Positions 15,264-23,788 of a DNA stretch of 43,418 nt are shown here, in pieces (position 1 is the first letter of the stretch; each line of letters starts with the position of its first letter). Origin of the DNA: an uncultured beta proteobacterium. Lineage in GTDB: Bacteria; Pseudomonadota; Gammaproteobacteria; Burkholderiales; Burkholderiaceae_C. Below the pieces are notes generated by a model. The model was not told the DNA's origin, did not search any database, and was given only the letters and a program-made list of their open reading frames with translations. Location: the NCBI GenBank assembly GCA_903951445.1, contig CAJBBZ010000151.1, forward strand, positions 1 through 43,418, read 5' to 3'. A program made the translations under genes and the position numbers.

Positions 15264-15968
15264 ATGCCATTTAAAGCAGTAGTTTTCGATGCCTATGGCA
15301 CTTTGTTTGATGTGTATTCGGTGCAGCATCTGGCTGAACAATTGTTTCCCGGCCAGGGCGCGGCCTTGGCGCTGGCCTGGCGCGACAAGCAAATTGAATA
15401 CACCCGCCTCATTACCCAGTCCGACCCCAACCCAGCCACGGGCAGCCGGTTTTACCAGTCGTTTTGGGACCTTACCCGCTTGTCGCTGCACTACTGCCTG
15501 GACCGGCTCAAGCTTGACCGCAGCCTAGGACAGGATGCAGCCTTGATGGGCCAGTACGCCAAGCTCAGCCCGTTCCCCGAAAACCTGGAAGTCTTGCGCC
15601 GCATCAAGCACCACGGCCTGACTACGGCCATCTTGTCCAATGGCAGCCCGCAGATGCTGGACTCTGCGGTACAAAGCGCGGGCATGGCCGCTTTGCTCGA
15701 CCATGTGATTTCGGTGGATGGCCTGCGCTTATTCAAGACCGCGCCGCAGGCCTATGCGCTGGTACAGCAAAACATTGCACTGTCTTTGGACGAAATTCTG
15801 TTTGTTTCTAGCAATGCCTGGGATGCACTGGGCGCCAACTGGTTTGGCCTGCGCACGCATTGGGTGAACCGGCAAGGCCTACCTTTTGAAGCATTGGAAC
15901 CCCGGCCCGACTTCACGGGCCCGGATTTGCGCTCGGTGCTGACCACGTTGCAAATCAGCCCTGACTAA
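15264..15968 (+). CDS. Haloacid dehalogenase, type II (L-2-haloacid dehalogenase-like)
   Basis: HAD-superfamily hydrolase of 234 residues. The nucleophile D9 lies in FDAYGTLFDVYSV, the type II haloacid dehalogenase form. LSNGSPQML is the Ser motif, VDGLRLFKTAP holds the Lys, and SSNAWDALGA the last acidic motif. Enzymes of this group convert L-2-haloacids to D-2-hydroxyacids (for example chloroacetate to glycolate), though many act on other substrates in the cell. It starts 1 bp after the sulfatase stop codon with AGGA upstream. The next gene, on the opposite strand, encodes a 2-hydroxyacid dehydrogenase, which fits a shared pathway. Confidence 0.82.
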   Translation: MPFKAVVFDAYGTLFDVYSVQHLAEQLFPGQGAALALAWRDKQIEYTRLITQSDPNPATGSRFYQSFWDLTRLSLHYCLDRLKLDRSLGQDAALMGQYAKLSPFPENLEVLRRIKHHGLTTAILSNGSPQMLDSAVQSAGMAALLDHVISVDGLRLFKTAPQAYALVQQNIALSLDEILFVSSNAWDALGANWFGLRTHWVNRQGLPFEALEPRPDFTGPDLRSVLTTLQISPD

Positions 15969-16011
15969 GCCATGGTCTGGCTATAGCTTTTCTACGCTGG
16001 CATCGCGTCAA

Positions 16012-19000
16012 TTAGCCGGGCAGGTGGGCTGCCAACAAAATCGCCAGGTGCGTTGCCTCGCGCTGCGCACCGTCCTGGATCTGGTGGCGGCAGCTGGTGC
16101 CATCGGCAATCACCCAGGCGTTTTCGTCTTTGCGAACGGCAGGCAAGAGGCTGAGTTCGGCCATTTGTATCGAGGTCGCGTAATGGCGGGCCTGGTAGCC
16201 AAAAGCCCCGGCCATGCCGCAGCACGATGTTTCAATAAGGCGCGCTTGGGTGCCCGGAACCAATGCCAGCACCTGCATCAGCGCACCCACGGTATCAAAG
16301 GCTTTTTGGTGGCAATGGCCATGCACCAGCACCGGTTTGGCGCTGGGTTTAAACGCGATGCCAAAGCGGCCCGCCTTGGCCTCGGTGGCGATAAATTCTT
16401 CCAGTAACACCGCTTTTGCAGCCACGGTGTGGGCCGATGGCCCCAGGCCCATGGCCAGTGCCTCGTCACGCAGGGTGAGCAGGCAGGACGGCTCCAGCCC
16501 GATGATGGGTATGCCCGCCTGCGCCAGCGGCTCCAGGGCGTGCACCAGTGCACCCATGCGTTGGCGCGCTTGGTCCACCATGCCACTCGCTAAAAAGGTG
16601 CGGCCACAGCAATGCGCGCCTTGGTCTTTGCGCAGCGCATGGACGCGGTAGCCTGCCGCGTGCAGTACTTTGAGCGCGGCCAGCGCGTTGCCGGTTTCCC
16701 AATAGCCATTAAAAGTATCCACAAACAAGACTGCGGCCTTGCCGCCTTGGTCGGCGTGGGCCAATAGCGCATCGGCGCTGGCTAATTCGGCAAGCACCGG
16801 GTCTTGCCAAAACGTATCGTTGCGCCAGCGCGGCAGGCTACGCTGGCGTGACAAGCCAAGGGTGCGCTCCACCAGCCATGCCACGCCAGGCAGGCGCACC
16901 AGCCCATTGAGCAGACCGGCTGCGCGGCTGGCCAGGCCTGCATAGTCGGGCAGGTGGGCCACCAGCCGCTCGCCCAGGCTATGGCCATGGCGCTGCGTGT
17001 AATGGTGCAAAAACTCGGTCTTCATTTTCGCCATGTCCACGCCGGTGGGGCACTCGCGCTTGCAGCCTTTGCAGCCCACGCACAAGTCCATGGTTTCGTG
17101 CATGGCTTCGCTAGTGAAGGCATCGGGCCCGAGTTGCCCGGAAAGCGCCAGGCGCAAGGTGTTGGCACGCCCACGCGTCAGGTGTTGCTCGTCTTGCGTG
17201 ACCCGGTAGCTCGGGCACATGGTGCCGCTGTCAAACTTGCGGCAGTGGCCGTTGTTGTTGCACATTTCCACCGCCATGGCCAGGCCGCCGGTGGCGTCGC
17301 CACCACTGCCCGGCGCGCCGCTGACTTGGGTGAGCGCATCCACCTGCACATTCCAAGCCGACCAGTCCAGCGCGGTTTGGATGGGGATGCGGCGATAGGG
17401 CTGAGGCGCTCGCTTTGGTGGAAAACGGAACAGGGATACATCGTCCATGCACGGGGTGTCGATGATCTTGCCGGGATTGAACAGGCCAGCCGGGTCCATA
17501 TGCTGTTTGATGGCTGCCAGCGCTTGCGTTATCCGCGGGCCAAATTGCCATTGAATCCATTCGCCCCGGCACAGGCCGTCGCCATGCTCGCCGCTGTACG
17601 CGCCTTTGAAGCGGCGCACCAGCGCCGATGCTTCCTCGGCAATTGCACGCATCTTGGTGGCGCCGTCTTGGCGCATGTCCAAAATCGGGCGCACATGCAA
17701 GGTACCTACCGAGGCATGCGCATACCAGGTGCCGCGCGTGCCGTGGCGGGCAAATACCTCGGTCAGTGCATCGGTGTAGTCGGCCAGATGTTCCAGGGGC
17801 ACGGCGCAGTCTTCAATAAAGCTGACCGGCTTGCCGTCGCCCTTGAGGCTCATCATGATGTTCAGGCCCGCTTTGCGTACCTCCCACAAGGCTTTTTGCT
17901 TGGCGTCCTCGGGCATAGGCACCACGCTGCCGGGGTGGCCCAGATCGCCCATTAAGGTGGACAAGTCTTTCAACTTGGAGGTGAGTGCGTCTTTGCTCTC
18001 GCCGCTGAATTCGACCAGCAAAATAGCGTCAGGCTGCCCGATCAAGGCGCTTTGCATGGTGCTCTGAAAAGCCGGGTTGGCCAGGGCCAGCGCGACCATG
18101 CTGCGGTCCACCAATTCAACAGCGGTGGGCCCCAGGGTGACGATGTGCTGCGCCGCTTGCATGGCATCGCGAAAACGCGCGAAGTTGACGATGCCCAGCA
18201 CTTTGGCGTCCGGCAGCGGGCACAGTTGCAAGCGCAGCGAATGGGTATAGGCCAGCGTGCCCTCAGAGCCGACCAGCAAATGCGCCAGGTTGACGCTGCC
18301 ATCTTGGGTGTAAGGGCGCTCGCTTTGGTTGCAAAAAATGTCCAGGTTGTAGCCGCCCACGCGGCGCAGTACTTTGGGCCAGTGCGCCTCGATGTCAGCG
18401 CGGTGGTGCAGCGCAAGGGCTTCTACAAAATCGGCAATACGCCGCGTCGGTGCGGCCAGGCTGGCGACCGGGCCGAAGTCGTGCAAGCTGCCGTCGGATA
18501 ACCAGGCCGATGCGCCCAGTACGTTGTGGACCATATTGCCGTAGGCAATAGAGCGGCTACCGCAGGAGTTGTTTCCCGCCATACCGCCCAAGGTGGCTTG
18601 GGCGCTGGTGGATACATCCACTGGAAACCACAGCCCGTGGGCCTTGAGGGCCGCGTTGAGGTGGTCCAGCACCATACCCGCTTGCACGGTGGCGGTTTGG
18701 GCTTGCAGGTCCAGGTCAATCAGGCTCTTAAAGTGTTTGCTATTGTCGATCACCAAGGCAGCGCCGGTGGTCTGGCCGCACTGGCTGGTACCGCCCCCGC
18801 GCGGCAGCACCGGCACACCGGCCTCACGGGCCAGCGTGATGGCCGTGCTGATGTCTTGCGCGGTTTTGGGAACAAACACGCCTGCGGGCATGATTTGGTA
18901 GATCGAGGCGTCGGTGGCATAGCGTCCGCGTGAGGCCGCGTCAAACAAGACTTCGCCTTGGGTATGGCGGCGCAACTGCGTGGCCAGGCGCTCGCGCGAT

Positions 19001-19053
19001 GGCGCGTCCGGTAAGCGGGTGCCTGGCGGGGGGCGGGAAATAACAGCGCTCAT
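16012..19053 (-). CDS. Fused FAD-linked and Fe-S 2-hydroxyacid dehydrogenase (YdiJ-like)
   Basis: A protein of 1013 residues, the usual size for YdiJ. Domains in order: a PCMH-type FAD-binding domain (about 50-260; LPRGGGTSQCGQ, GNNSCGSRSIAYG), an FAD oxidase C-terminal domain (to about 530; GEHGDGLCRGEW), a ferredoxin-like part (CNNNGHCRKFDSGTMCPS and CVGCKGCKRECP), and a heterodisulfide-reductase-type cysteine-rich part (HCCGRTF, HGHCHQKAF, ETSCCGMAGAFGY). E. coli YdiJ is reported to oxidise D-2-hydroxyglutarate, and related enzymes oxidise D-lactate or glycolate. Substrate choice here is open. It is divergent, by 89 bp, from an aminotransferase gene of glyoxylate metabolism. Confidence 0.87.
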   Translation of the reverse strand: MSAVISRPPPGTRLPDAPSRERLATQLRRHTQGEVLFDAASRGRYATDASIYQIMPAGVFVPKTAQDISTAITLAREAGVPVLPRGGGTSQCGQTTGAALVIDNSKHFKSLIDLDLQAQTATVQAGMVLDHLNAALKAHGLWFPVDVSTSAQATLGGMAGNNSCGSRSIAYGNMVHNVLGASAWLSDGSLHDFGPVASLAAPTRRIADFVEALALHHRADIEAHWPKVLRRVGGYNLDIFCNQSERPYTQDGSVNLAHLLVGSEGTLAYTHSLRLQLCPLPDAKVLGIVNFARFRDAMQAAQHIVTLGPTAVELVDRSMVALALANPAFQSTMQSALIGQPDAILLVEFSGESKDALTSKLKDLSTLMGDLGHPGSVVPMPEDAKQKALWEVRKAGLNIMMSLKGDGKPVSFIEDCAVPLEHLADYTDALTEVFARHGTRGTWYAHASVGTLHVRPILDMRQDGATKMRAIAEEASALVRRFKGAYSGEHGDGLCRGEWIQWQFGPRITQALAAIKQHMDPAGLFNPGKIIDTPCMDDVSLFRFPPKRAPQPYRRIPIQTALDWSAWNVQVDALTQVSGAPGSGGDATGGLAMAVEMCNNNGHCRKFDSGTMCPSYRVTQDEQHLTRGRANTLRLALSGQLGPDAFTSEAMHETMDLCVGCKGCKRECPTGVDMAKMKTEFLHHYTQRHGHSLGERLVAHLPDYAGLASRAAGLLNGLVRLPGVAWLVERTLGLSRQRSLPRWRNDTFWQDPVLAELASADALLAHADQGGKAAVLFVDTFNGYWETGNALAALKVLHAAGYRVHALRKDQGAHCCGRTFLASGMVDQARQRMGALVHALEPLAQAGIPIIGLEPSCLLTLRDEALAMGLGPSAHTVAAKAVLLEEFIATEAKAGRFGIAFKPSAKPVLVHGHCHQKAFDTVGALMQVLALVPGTQARLIETSCCGMAGAFGYQARHYATSIQMAELSLLPAVRKDENAWVIADGTSCRHQIQDGAQREATHLAILLAAHLPG

Positions 19054-19142
19054 GTGGGATGATGTGCGTTAAGCGCGGGGTATGCGCTGACCTTGCGTTC
19101 AGCCGATTCTTGCACGCCTTACGACCTCTCCCAGGATGCACC

Positions 19143-20339
19143 ATGTTTCCATTGAACCAGCACCCGACCGGGCGCCACTACCTGCAAATTCCCGGCCCCA
19201 GCCCGGTACCTGACCGCATACTGCGCGCGATCAGCCTGCCCACCATAGACCACCGCGGCCCCGAATTTGGCACCCTAGGCCGCAAGCTGCTGGCCGATAT
19301 GCAAAAGATTTTTCAGACGCGCCATCCGGTCATGATTTATCCGGCATCGGGCACCGGCGCCTGGGAGGCCGCCTTGGTCAACACCTTGAGCGCGGGTGAC
19401 CAGGTCTTGATGTACGAGACCGGGCACTTTGCCAGCCTGTGGAACAAGCTGGCCCTGCGCCTGGGCCTCAAGACCGAAGTCATCGCTCTGCCCGGTATCG
19501 AGGGTTGGCGCCGTGGTGTGCAGGCCGACTTGATTGCACAGCGTTTGCGCGCCGACACCGGCCATGCTATCCGCGCCGTGTGCGTGGTGCACAACGAAAC
19601 GTCCACCGGCGTGACCAGCGATATTGCAGCGGTGCGCCGCGCCATCGACGAGGCGGGCCACCCGGCACTGCTGTTGGTAGACAGTATTTCCGGCTTGGCC
19701 TCGGCCGATTACCGGCACGACGAATGGGGGGTAGACGTCACCATCAGCGGTTCGCAAAAAGGCTTGATGCTGCCACCAGGCATCAGCTTTAACGCGCTCT
19801 CACCGAAAGCGATTGCGGCCAGTGCCAAGGCCAGTTTGCCTAAATCATTTTGGGCTTGGGACGAAATGATCGAGATGAACCAGAGCGGTTATTTTCCCTA
19901 CACACCCAGCACCAATTTGCTCTATGGCCTGAGCGAAGCCTGCGATATGTTGCTAGAGCAAGGGCTGCCCGCCGTGTTTGCCCGGCACCAGCGTTGGGCG
20001 GCGGGGGTGCGCGCCGGGGTGCAGGCCTGGGGCCTGGAGATTCAATGCCAGGACGCCTCGGTCCATTCCCCGGTACTCACCGGCGTGATGACACCGCCTG
20101 GGCTGGATGCGGATGTTCTGCGCAAACTGATACACACGCGATTTGATTGCTCGCTGGGTACAGGGCTTGGCAAAGTTAAAGGGCGCATGTTTCGCATTGG
20201 CCATCTGGGCGATAGCAATGACCTGACCTTGATCGCCACTTTGGCGGCTTGCGAGATGGGTCTCAAGCTGAGCGGCGTCGCACTGCAAGCCAGTGGCGTG
20301 CAAGCGGCTATGGATTATTTTGCCGGCCATCCGGCCTAG
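19143..20339 (+). CDS. Serine-glyoxylate/alanine-glyoxylate aminotransferase family protein
   Basis: PLP-dependent class V aminotransferase of 398 residues. The cofactor lysine is K206 in SGSQKGLM, with D180 in LLLVDSISG holding the PLP ring and HNETSTGV in the active site. The opening IPGPSPVPDRILRAI is typical of serine-glyoxylate transaminase and its alanine-glyoxylate relatives, which convert glyoxylate to glycine. Start ATG 19143 was chosen over an earlier in-frame ATG because the family begins here. The divergent FAD/Fe-S dehydrogenase could supply the 2-oxoacid. The glyoxalase II gene follows 66 bp downstream on the same strand. Confidence 0.86.
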   Translation: MFPLNQHPTGRHYLQIPGPSPVPDRILRAISLPTIDHRGPEFGTLGRKLLADMQKIFQTRHPVMIYPASGTGAWEAALVNTLSAGDQVLMYETGHFASLWNKLALRLGLKTEVIALPGIEGWRRGVQADLIAQRLRADTGHAIRAVCVVHNETSTGVTSDIAAVRRAIDEAGHPALLLVDSISGLASADYRHDEWGVDVTISGSQKGLMLPPGISFNALSPKAIAASAKASLPKSFWAWDEMIEMNQSGYFPYTPSTNLLYGLSEACDMLLEQGLPAVFARHQRWAAGVRAGVQAWGLEIQCQDASVHSPVLTGVMTPPGLDADVLRKLIHTRFDCSLGTGLGKVKGRMFRIGHLGDSNDLTLIATLAACEMGLKLSGVALQASGVQAAMDYFAGHPA

Positions 20340-20405
20340 CAAAGGACGCGAAAGTCCAAGCGGATTCTTGACCATAGTGAAGCGCTAGACGCGCGGAGAA
20401 AGTGC

Positions 20406-21197
20406 ATGCTTGTAAAACAAATCTGGACCGGTAACGACTACCGCAATTTCAACTACCTGGTGGCCTGCCCCGAAACGGGTGAGGCCTTGGCCATCGACCC
20501 TTTAGACAGCCAAAAATGCCTGGATGCGGCCAAGGAGGCGGGTTGGGAAATCACCCAAATACTCAATACGCACGAACACCACGACCACATCGACGGCAAC
20601 CAGGCCATCGTGGACAAAACCGGAGCTGCCGTGCTGGCCCACCATAAAGCCAAGGACAGCATCCCCGGCATGACACGCGGTTTGTCGGCGGGCGACATCA
20701 TCAAAGTAGGCAAGACCGTGGAACTGGAGGCACTGGACACACCTGGCCACACCATGTGCCATATCTGCCTGCGTTCGCACACCGAGCAACCGGCTTTGTT
20801 TTCGGGCGACACGATGTTTAACGCGGGCGTGGGCAACTGCCATAACGGCGGCGATCCTGCTACGCTGTACCAAACCTTTGCCCAACAACTGCATGGTTTA
20901 CCGGACAACACCTTGGTGTATCCGGGCCATGACTACATCGAAAACAATTTGCGCTTCACCCTGGACCGCGAACCGCGCAATGCAGCGGCGCAAGCGCTGC
21001 TTGATAAAGTGCAGGGACAAAACCCGCAACAAGCCTATGTCAGCCAACTGGCCGAGGAACGCGAGGTCAATACCTTTTTCCGCTTGGGCAGCGCTGGCGT
21101 GGTCGCCCGCTTGCGCGAGGCTTATGCAGAACTACCGCCGAACCCGGATGCTATGACGGTGTTTTTGAAACTGCGCGAATTGCGCAACCGCTGGTAA
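20406..21197 (+). CDS. gloB: Hydroxyacylglutathione hydrolase (glyoxalase II), metallo-beta-lactamase fold
   Basis: A 263-residue hydrolase that splits S-lactoylglutathione to D-lactate and glutathione. The metal site is the H-x-H-x-D-H motif in NTHEHHDHIDG (H56, H58, D60, H61), with later ligands in DTPGHTMCH, FSGDTMF and YPGHDYIENNL. The C-terminal end FLKLRELRNRW is the short helical domain of glyoxalase II. GGAGAAA lies upstream of the ATG. FNAGVGNCHNGG differs from the VAGCGRFFEG form of the E. coli-type enzyme, so substrate range may differ. D-lactate made here could be oxidised by the nearby FAD/Fe-S dehydrogenase. Confidence 0.82.
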   Translation: MLVKQIWTGNDYRNFNYLVACPETGEALAIDPLDSQKCLDAAKEAGWEITQILNTHEHHDHIDGNQAIVDKTGAAVLAHHKAKDSIPGMTRGLSAGDIIKVGKTVELEALDTPGHTMCHICLRSHTEQPALFSGDTMFNAGVGNCHNGGDPATLYQTFAQQLHGLPDNTLVYPGHDYIENNLRFTLDREPRNAAAQALLDKVQGQNPQQAYVSQLAEEREVNTFFRLGSAGVVARLREAYAELPPNPDAMTVFLKLRELRNRW

Positions 21198-21213
21198 GGC
21201 CCACACACGCTGC

Positions 21214-22029
21214 CTAAGGTTTCACAAAGCGCAGCGTAAAGCGGTCGCTCTCGCCGATGGCGGCGTATTTTTCGCGGTCTTTGTCTTTGAGGCGGTAGCT
21301 GGGCGGCAGCGTCCACACGCCTTCGGGATGGTCTTTGGTGTCTTTGGGATTGGCGTTGACTTCGGAGCTGGCTTGCAGCTTAAAGCCCGCTTGTTCGATC
21401 AGCGCAATCGCCACGTCCTGGCGCACATAGCCAGAGGCTATTTGCTCGGCTTGGGTCTGGTCGGTGCGGCCCCGGTGGTCCACGATGCCCAAAATGCCAC
21501 CAGGCTTTAAGGCCAGGTAAAAAGCCTTGAGCGATTCCTGCAACTCGCCTTGCTCCATCCAGTTGTGCAGGTTACGAAAACTGATCACCATATCCGCGCT
21601 GCCCGCAGGCGCGATGGCATGGCGGTTCGCGCGAAAAGGCGTGACCAGCACTTTGCCGTACAAGTCCGGCTCCTTCACCAAGCGCTGCAATAGCTTGTCG
21701 TGGTCGGCCTGGTATTGCGGCTGCGAACCATCGCGGTTGGCGGCGATATACAAGCCCTTGTCCTTCAGCCAAGGTGCCAAAATTTCCATGTAATAGCCAC
21801 CGCTGCCAGGCAGGATTTCTACCACCGTGCTATCGGGGCGGACGCCAAAAAACGCCAACGTTTGGGCCGGGTGCCGGAAAGGGTCGCGCGCCACATTGCC
21901 CGGTGATCGGTAGCTGGCGCTCAGCAGAGCTTGGAAGGTGTCGGCGGTGGTGGGCTGCGCAAAGGCGGCAGGCAAGAACGCCAGTAGCGCCAGGGACAAA
22001 CCGATAAATGGTCGTTTAAAAGCATGCAT
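21214..22029 (-). CDS. Class I SAM methyltransferase-like protein with a signal peptide
   Basis: A protein of 271 residues. It starts with a clear Sec-type signal peptide, MHAFKRPFIGLSLALLAFLP...AFAQ, cut near residue 25. A Rossmann-type methyltransferase domain follows: VVEILPGSGGYYMEILAPWL is motif I, then a YIAANRD acidic strand end, ADMVISFRNLHNW and LALKPGGILGIVDHRG. This is the family of predicted methyltransferases known from COG-style annotation to carry signal peptides. Its activity is not known to me. SAM is normally cytoplasmic, so either the protein has another role or the signal is uncleaved. It ends 16 bp from the convergent glyoxalase II gene. The substrate is unknown. Confidence 0.75.
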   Translation of the reverse strand: MHAFKRPFIGLSLALLAFLPAAFAQPTTADTFQALLSASYRSPGNVARDPFRHPAQTLAFFGVRPDSTVVEILPGSGGYYMEILAPWLKDKGLYIAANRDGSQPQYQADHDKLLQRLVKEPDLYGKVLVTPFRANRHAIAPAGSADMVISFRNLHNWMEQGELQESLKAFYLALKPGGILGIVDHRGRTDQTQAEQIASGYVRQDVAIALIEQAGFKLQASSEVNANPKDTKDHPEGVWTLPPSYRLKDKDREKYAAIGESDRFTLRFVKP

Positions 22030-22072
22030 CGAAAGTCCAAAAAAGCTAAAGCGTCACGGCAGGATAGCGGCT

Positions 22073-22924
22073 CTAGGGCTTGCGGTCGAAGTCACTCGCG
22101 TCATGCCGCTCAGCCAGTTGGTTGTCGGCATCGCCCCACGTGCGGTTGACCTTGCGTCCGCGCTGCACGGCGGGGCGTTTGGCAATGGCGTCGGCCCAGC
22201 GGATGACGTGGGTATATTCCTGCACTTGCAAGAATTCGCCCGCTTCATAAAGCTGCCCTTTGGCTAGCGCGCCATACCAGGGCCAAACCGACATATCGGC
22301 GATGGTGTATTCCTCGCCGGCCAGGTAGGGGCGCTCGGCCAAGTGTCTGTCCAGCACGTCCATTTGGCGCTTGACTTCCATGGCAAAGCGGTTGATAGGG
22401 TATTCCATTTTGCTAGGCGCATACGCAAAAAAATGGCCGAAGCCGCCGCCCAAAAACGGCGTGCTGCCCATTTGCCAGAACAGCCAGGACATGCATTCGG
22501 TCTGCAGGACAAAGTCCTTGGGCATAAAGGCGTCAAATTTCTGCGCCAGGTACCACAAGATGGCTGCCGATTCGAACACACGCACCGGCTCGGGTCCGCT
22601 GCGGTCGAGCAGCGCCGGAATTTTGGAGTTGGGGTTGATGGCAACAAAGTCGCTGCCAAACTGTTGGCCCTCTTGGATGTTGATAAGCCAGGCGTCGTAT
22701 TCGGCGCCGCTGTGCCCTAGGGCTAACAGCTCTTCCAGCATCACCGTTACTTTGATGCCATTGGGTGTACCCAATGAATACAGTTGCAGCGGGTGCTTGC
22801 CGACGGGTAGCGTTTTATCGTGCGTGGCCCCGGCGATGGGCCGGTTGATATGGGCGAACTTACCGCCGCTGGCTTTGTCCCAGGTCCAGACCTTGGGCGG
22901 TAGATATTCCGTGTTATCGCTCAT
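22073..22924 (-). CDS. yghU: Glutathione S-transferase, YghU type (disulfide-bond oxidoreductase)
   Basis: A glutathione transferase of 283 residues with the long N-terminal extension of the YghU/Nu class (YLPPKVWTWDKASGGKFA and NRPIAGATHDKTLPVGKHPL). The thioredoxin fold then begins at LQLYSLGTPNGIKVTVMLEE. The helical domain ends EYTIADMSVWPWYGAL. Nu-class enzymes bind two glutathiones and reduce disulfides or peroxides. The ATG at 22924 directly abuts the stop codon of the crotonase gene (22925-22927), so the two genes are translated from one message. That link suggests a thiol or CoA-related detoxification role, which is inference. Confidence 0.87.
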   Translation of the reverse strand: MSDNTEYLPPKVWTWDKASGGKFAHINRPIAGATHDKTLPVGKHPLQLYSLGTPNGIKVTVMLEELLALGHSGAEYDAWLINIQEGQQFGSDFVAINPNSKIPALLDRSGPEPVRVFESAAILWYLAQKFDAFMPKDFVLQTECMSWLFWQMGSTPFLGGGFGHFFAYAPSKMEYPINRFAMEVKRQMDVLDRHLAERPYLAGEEYTIADMSVWPWYGALAKGQLYEAGEFLQVQEYTHVIRWADAIAKRPAVQRGRKVNRTWGDADNQLAERHDASDFDRKP

Positions 22925-23722
22925 TTAGCATCCTTTAAATTGGGGTGCGCGCTTTTCTACAAAAGCCAGGGCCGCGCCTTTGTGGTCCTGGGTTTCAAAA
23001 GTGCGGATCATGTTGGGTGCTTCAGAGTCCAGTACGTCACCCAGCGAACCGCGTAGTGCGGTGTTGAGGTTTTGCTTCATATAGCCTACGGCGACCGTGG
23101 GCAGCGCGGCGAGCTCAGCAGCCCATGTGTGCGCAGCTTGCGCAAGTTGATCTGGAGCTACCACCCGGTTGACCAAGCCAATACGCAGGGCTTCTTCGCT
23201 TTGCACCACTTGGGCGGTGAAATACATCTCGCGCGCCTTGGCAGCGCCCACCAAGTAGTTAAGAAAGTAGCTGCCGCCAAAGTCGCCCGACAGTCCGATT
23301 TTGGAAAACGCGGTCGTAAATTTGGCGTTGCCAGACGCAATGCGCATATCGCAGGCCAGCGCCAAGGACAGGCCTGCACCCGCTGCCGGGCCGGGAATCA
23401 CGGCGAGTGTGGGCTTGGGCATTTCATGCAGCCAGCGGGCGGACTCCATGATCATGCGCAGGCCCTGGGTGCGCTCTTCAAAGCTGACGGTCTCGGCTGC
23501 GCCCACACTTTTGGCAAAGCCTTTGACATCACCCCCAGCGCAAAAGGCATCTCCCGCGCCCGTCAGCACCACCAAGCGTACGCTGCGGTCGGCTGCCAGG
23601 CGGGCCAGGCTGCGTTCGAGTTCAATCAACATGGCACGCGTCATGGCGTTGCGCGACTCGGGCCGGTTCAAGGTCAGGGTGGCGATACCGCCTTCAATGT
23701 GTTCCAGAAGTTCTTGGCTCAT
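22925..23722 (-). CDS. Enoyl-CoA hydratase/isomerase family protein (crotonase fold)
   Basis: A 265-residue crotonase. LTLNRPESRNAMTRAM opens the fold. The oxyanion hole is built by DAFCAGGDVKG and PAAGAGLSLALACD. At the catalytic positions it has FSKIGLSGDFGGSYFLNYL, with Asp in GDFGG as in PaaG-type isomerases rather than the second Glu of classical hydratases, so isomerase or another crotonase chemistry is likely. GAGGAAG precedes the ATG. It is upstream of and abutting the YghU-type glutathione transferase gene. No acyl-CoA ligase or dehydrogenase is nearby, so its pathway is not evident. Confidence 0.82.
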   Translation of the reverse strand: MSQELLEHIEGGIATLTLNRPESRNAMTRAMLIELERSLARLAADRSVRLVVLTGAGDAFCAGGDVKGFAKSVGAAETVSFEERTQGLRMIMESARWLHEMPKPTLAVIPGPAAGAGLSLALACDMRIASGNAKFTTAFSKIGLSGDFGGSYFLNYLVGAAKAREMYFTAQVVQSEEALRIGLVNRVVAPDQLAQAAHTWAAELAALPTVAVGYMKQNLNTALRGSLGDVLDSEAPNMIRTFETQDHKGAALAFVEKRAPQFKGC

Positions 23723-23788
23723 GGGCTTCCTCGCTTGGAGTTCAATCTAATGTGGTTTATCTGCGAAAGTGCTTGTAGATAGCGGCGA

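Noticed and set aside
16954-17955. A 333-codon plus-strand frame inside the YdiJ-like gene
   Set aside because: It overlaps a full-length protein with many motifs, its product is low-complexity Ala/His-rich and it has no plausible start or ribosome-binding site.
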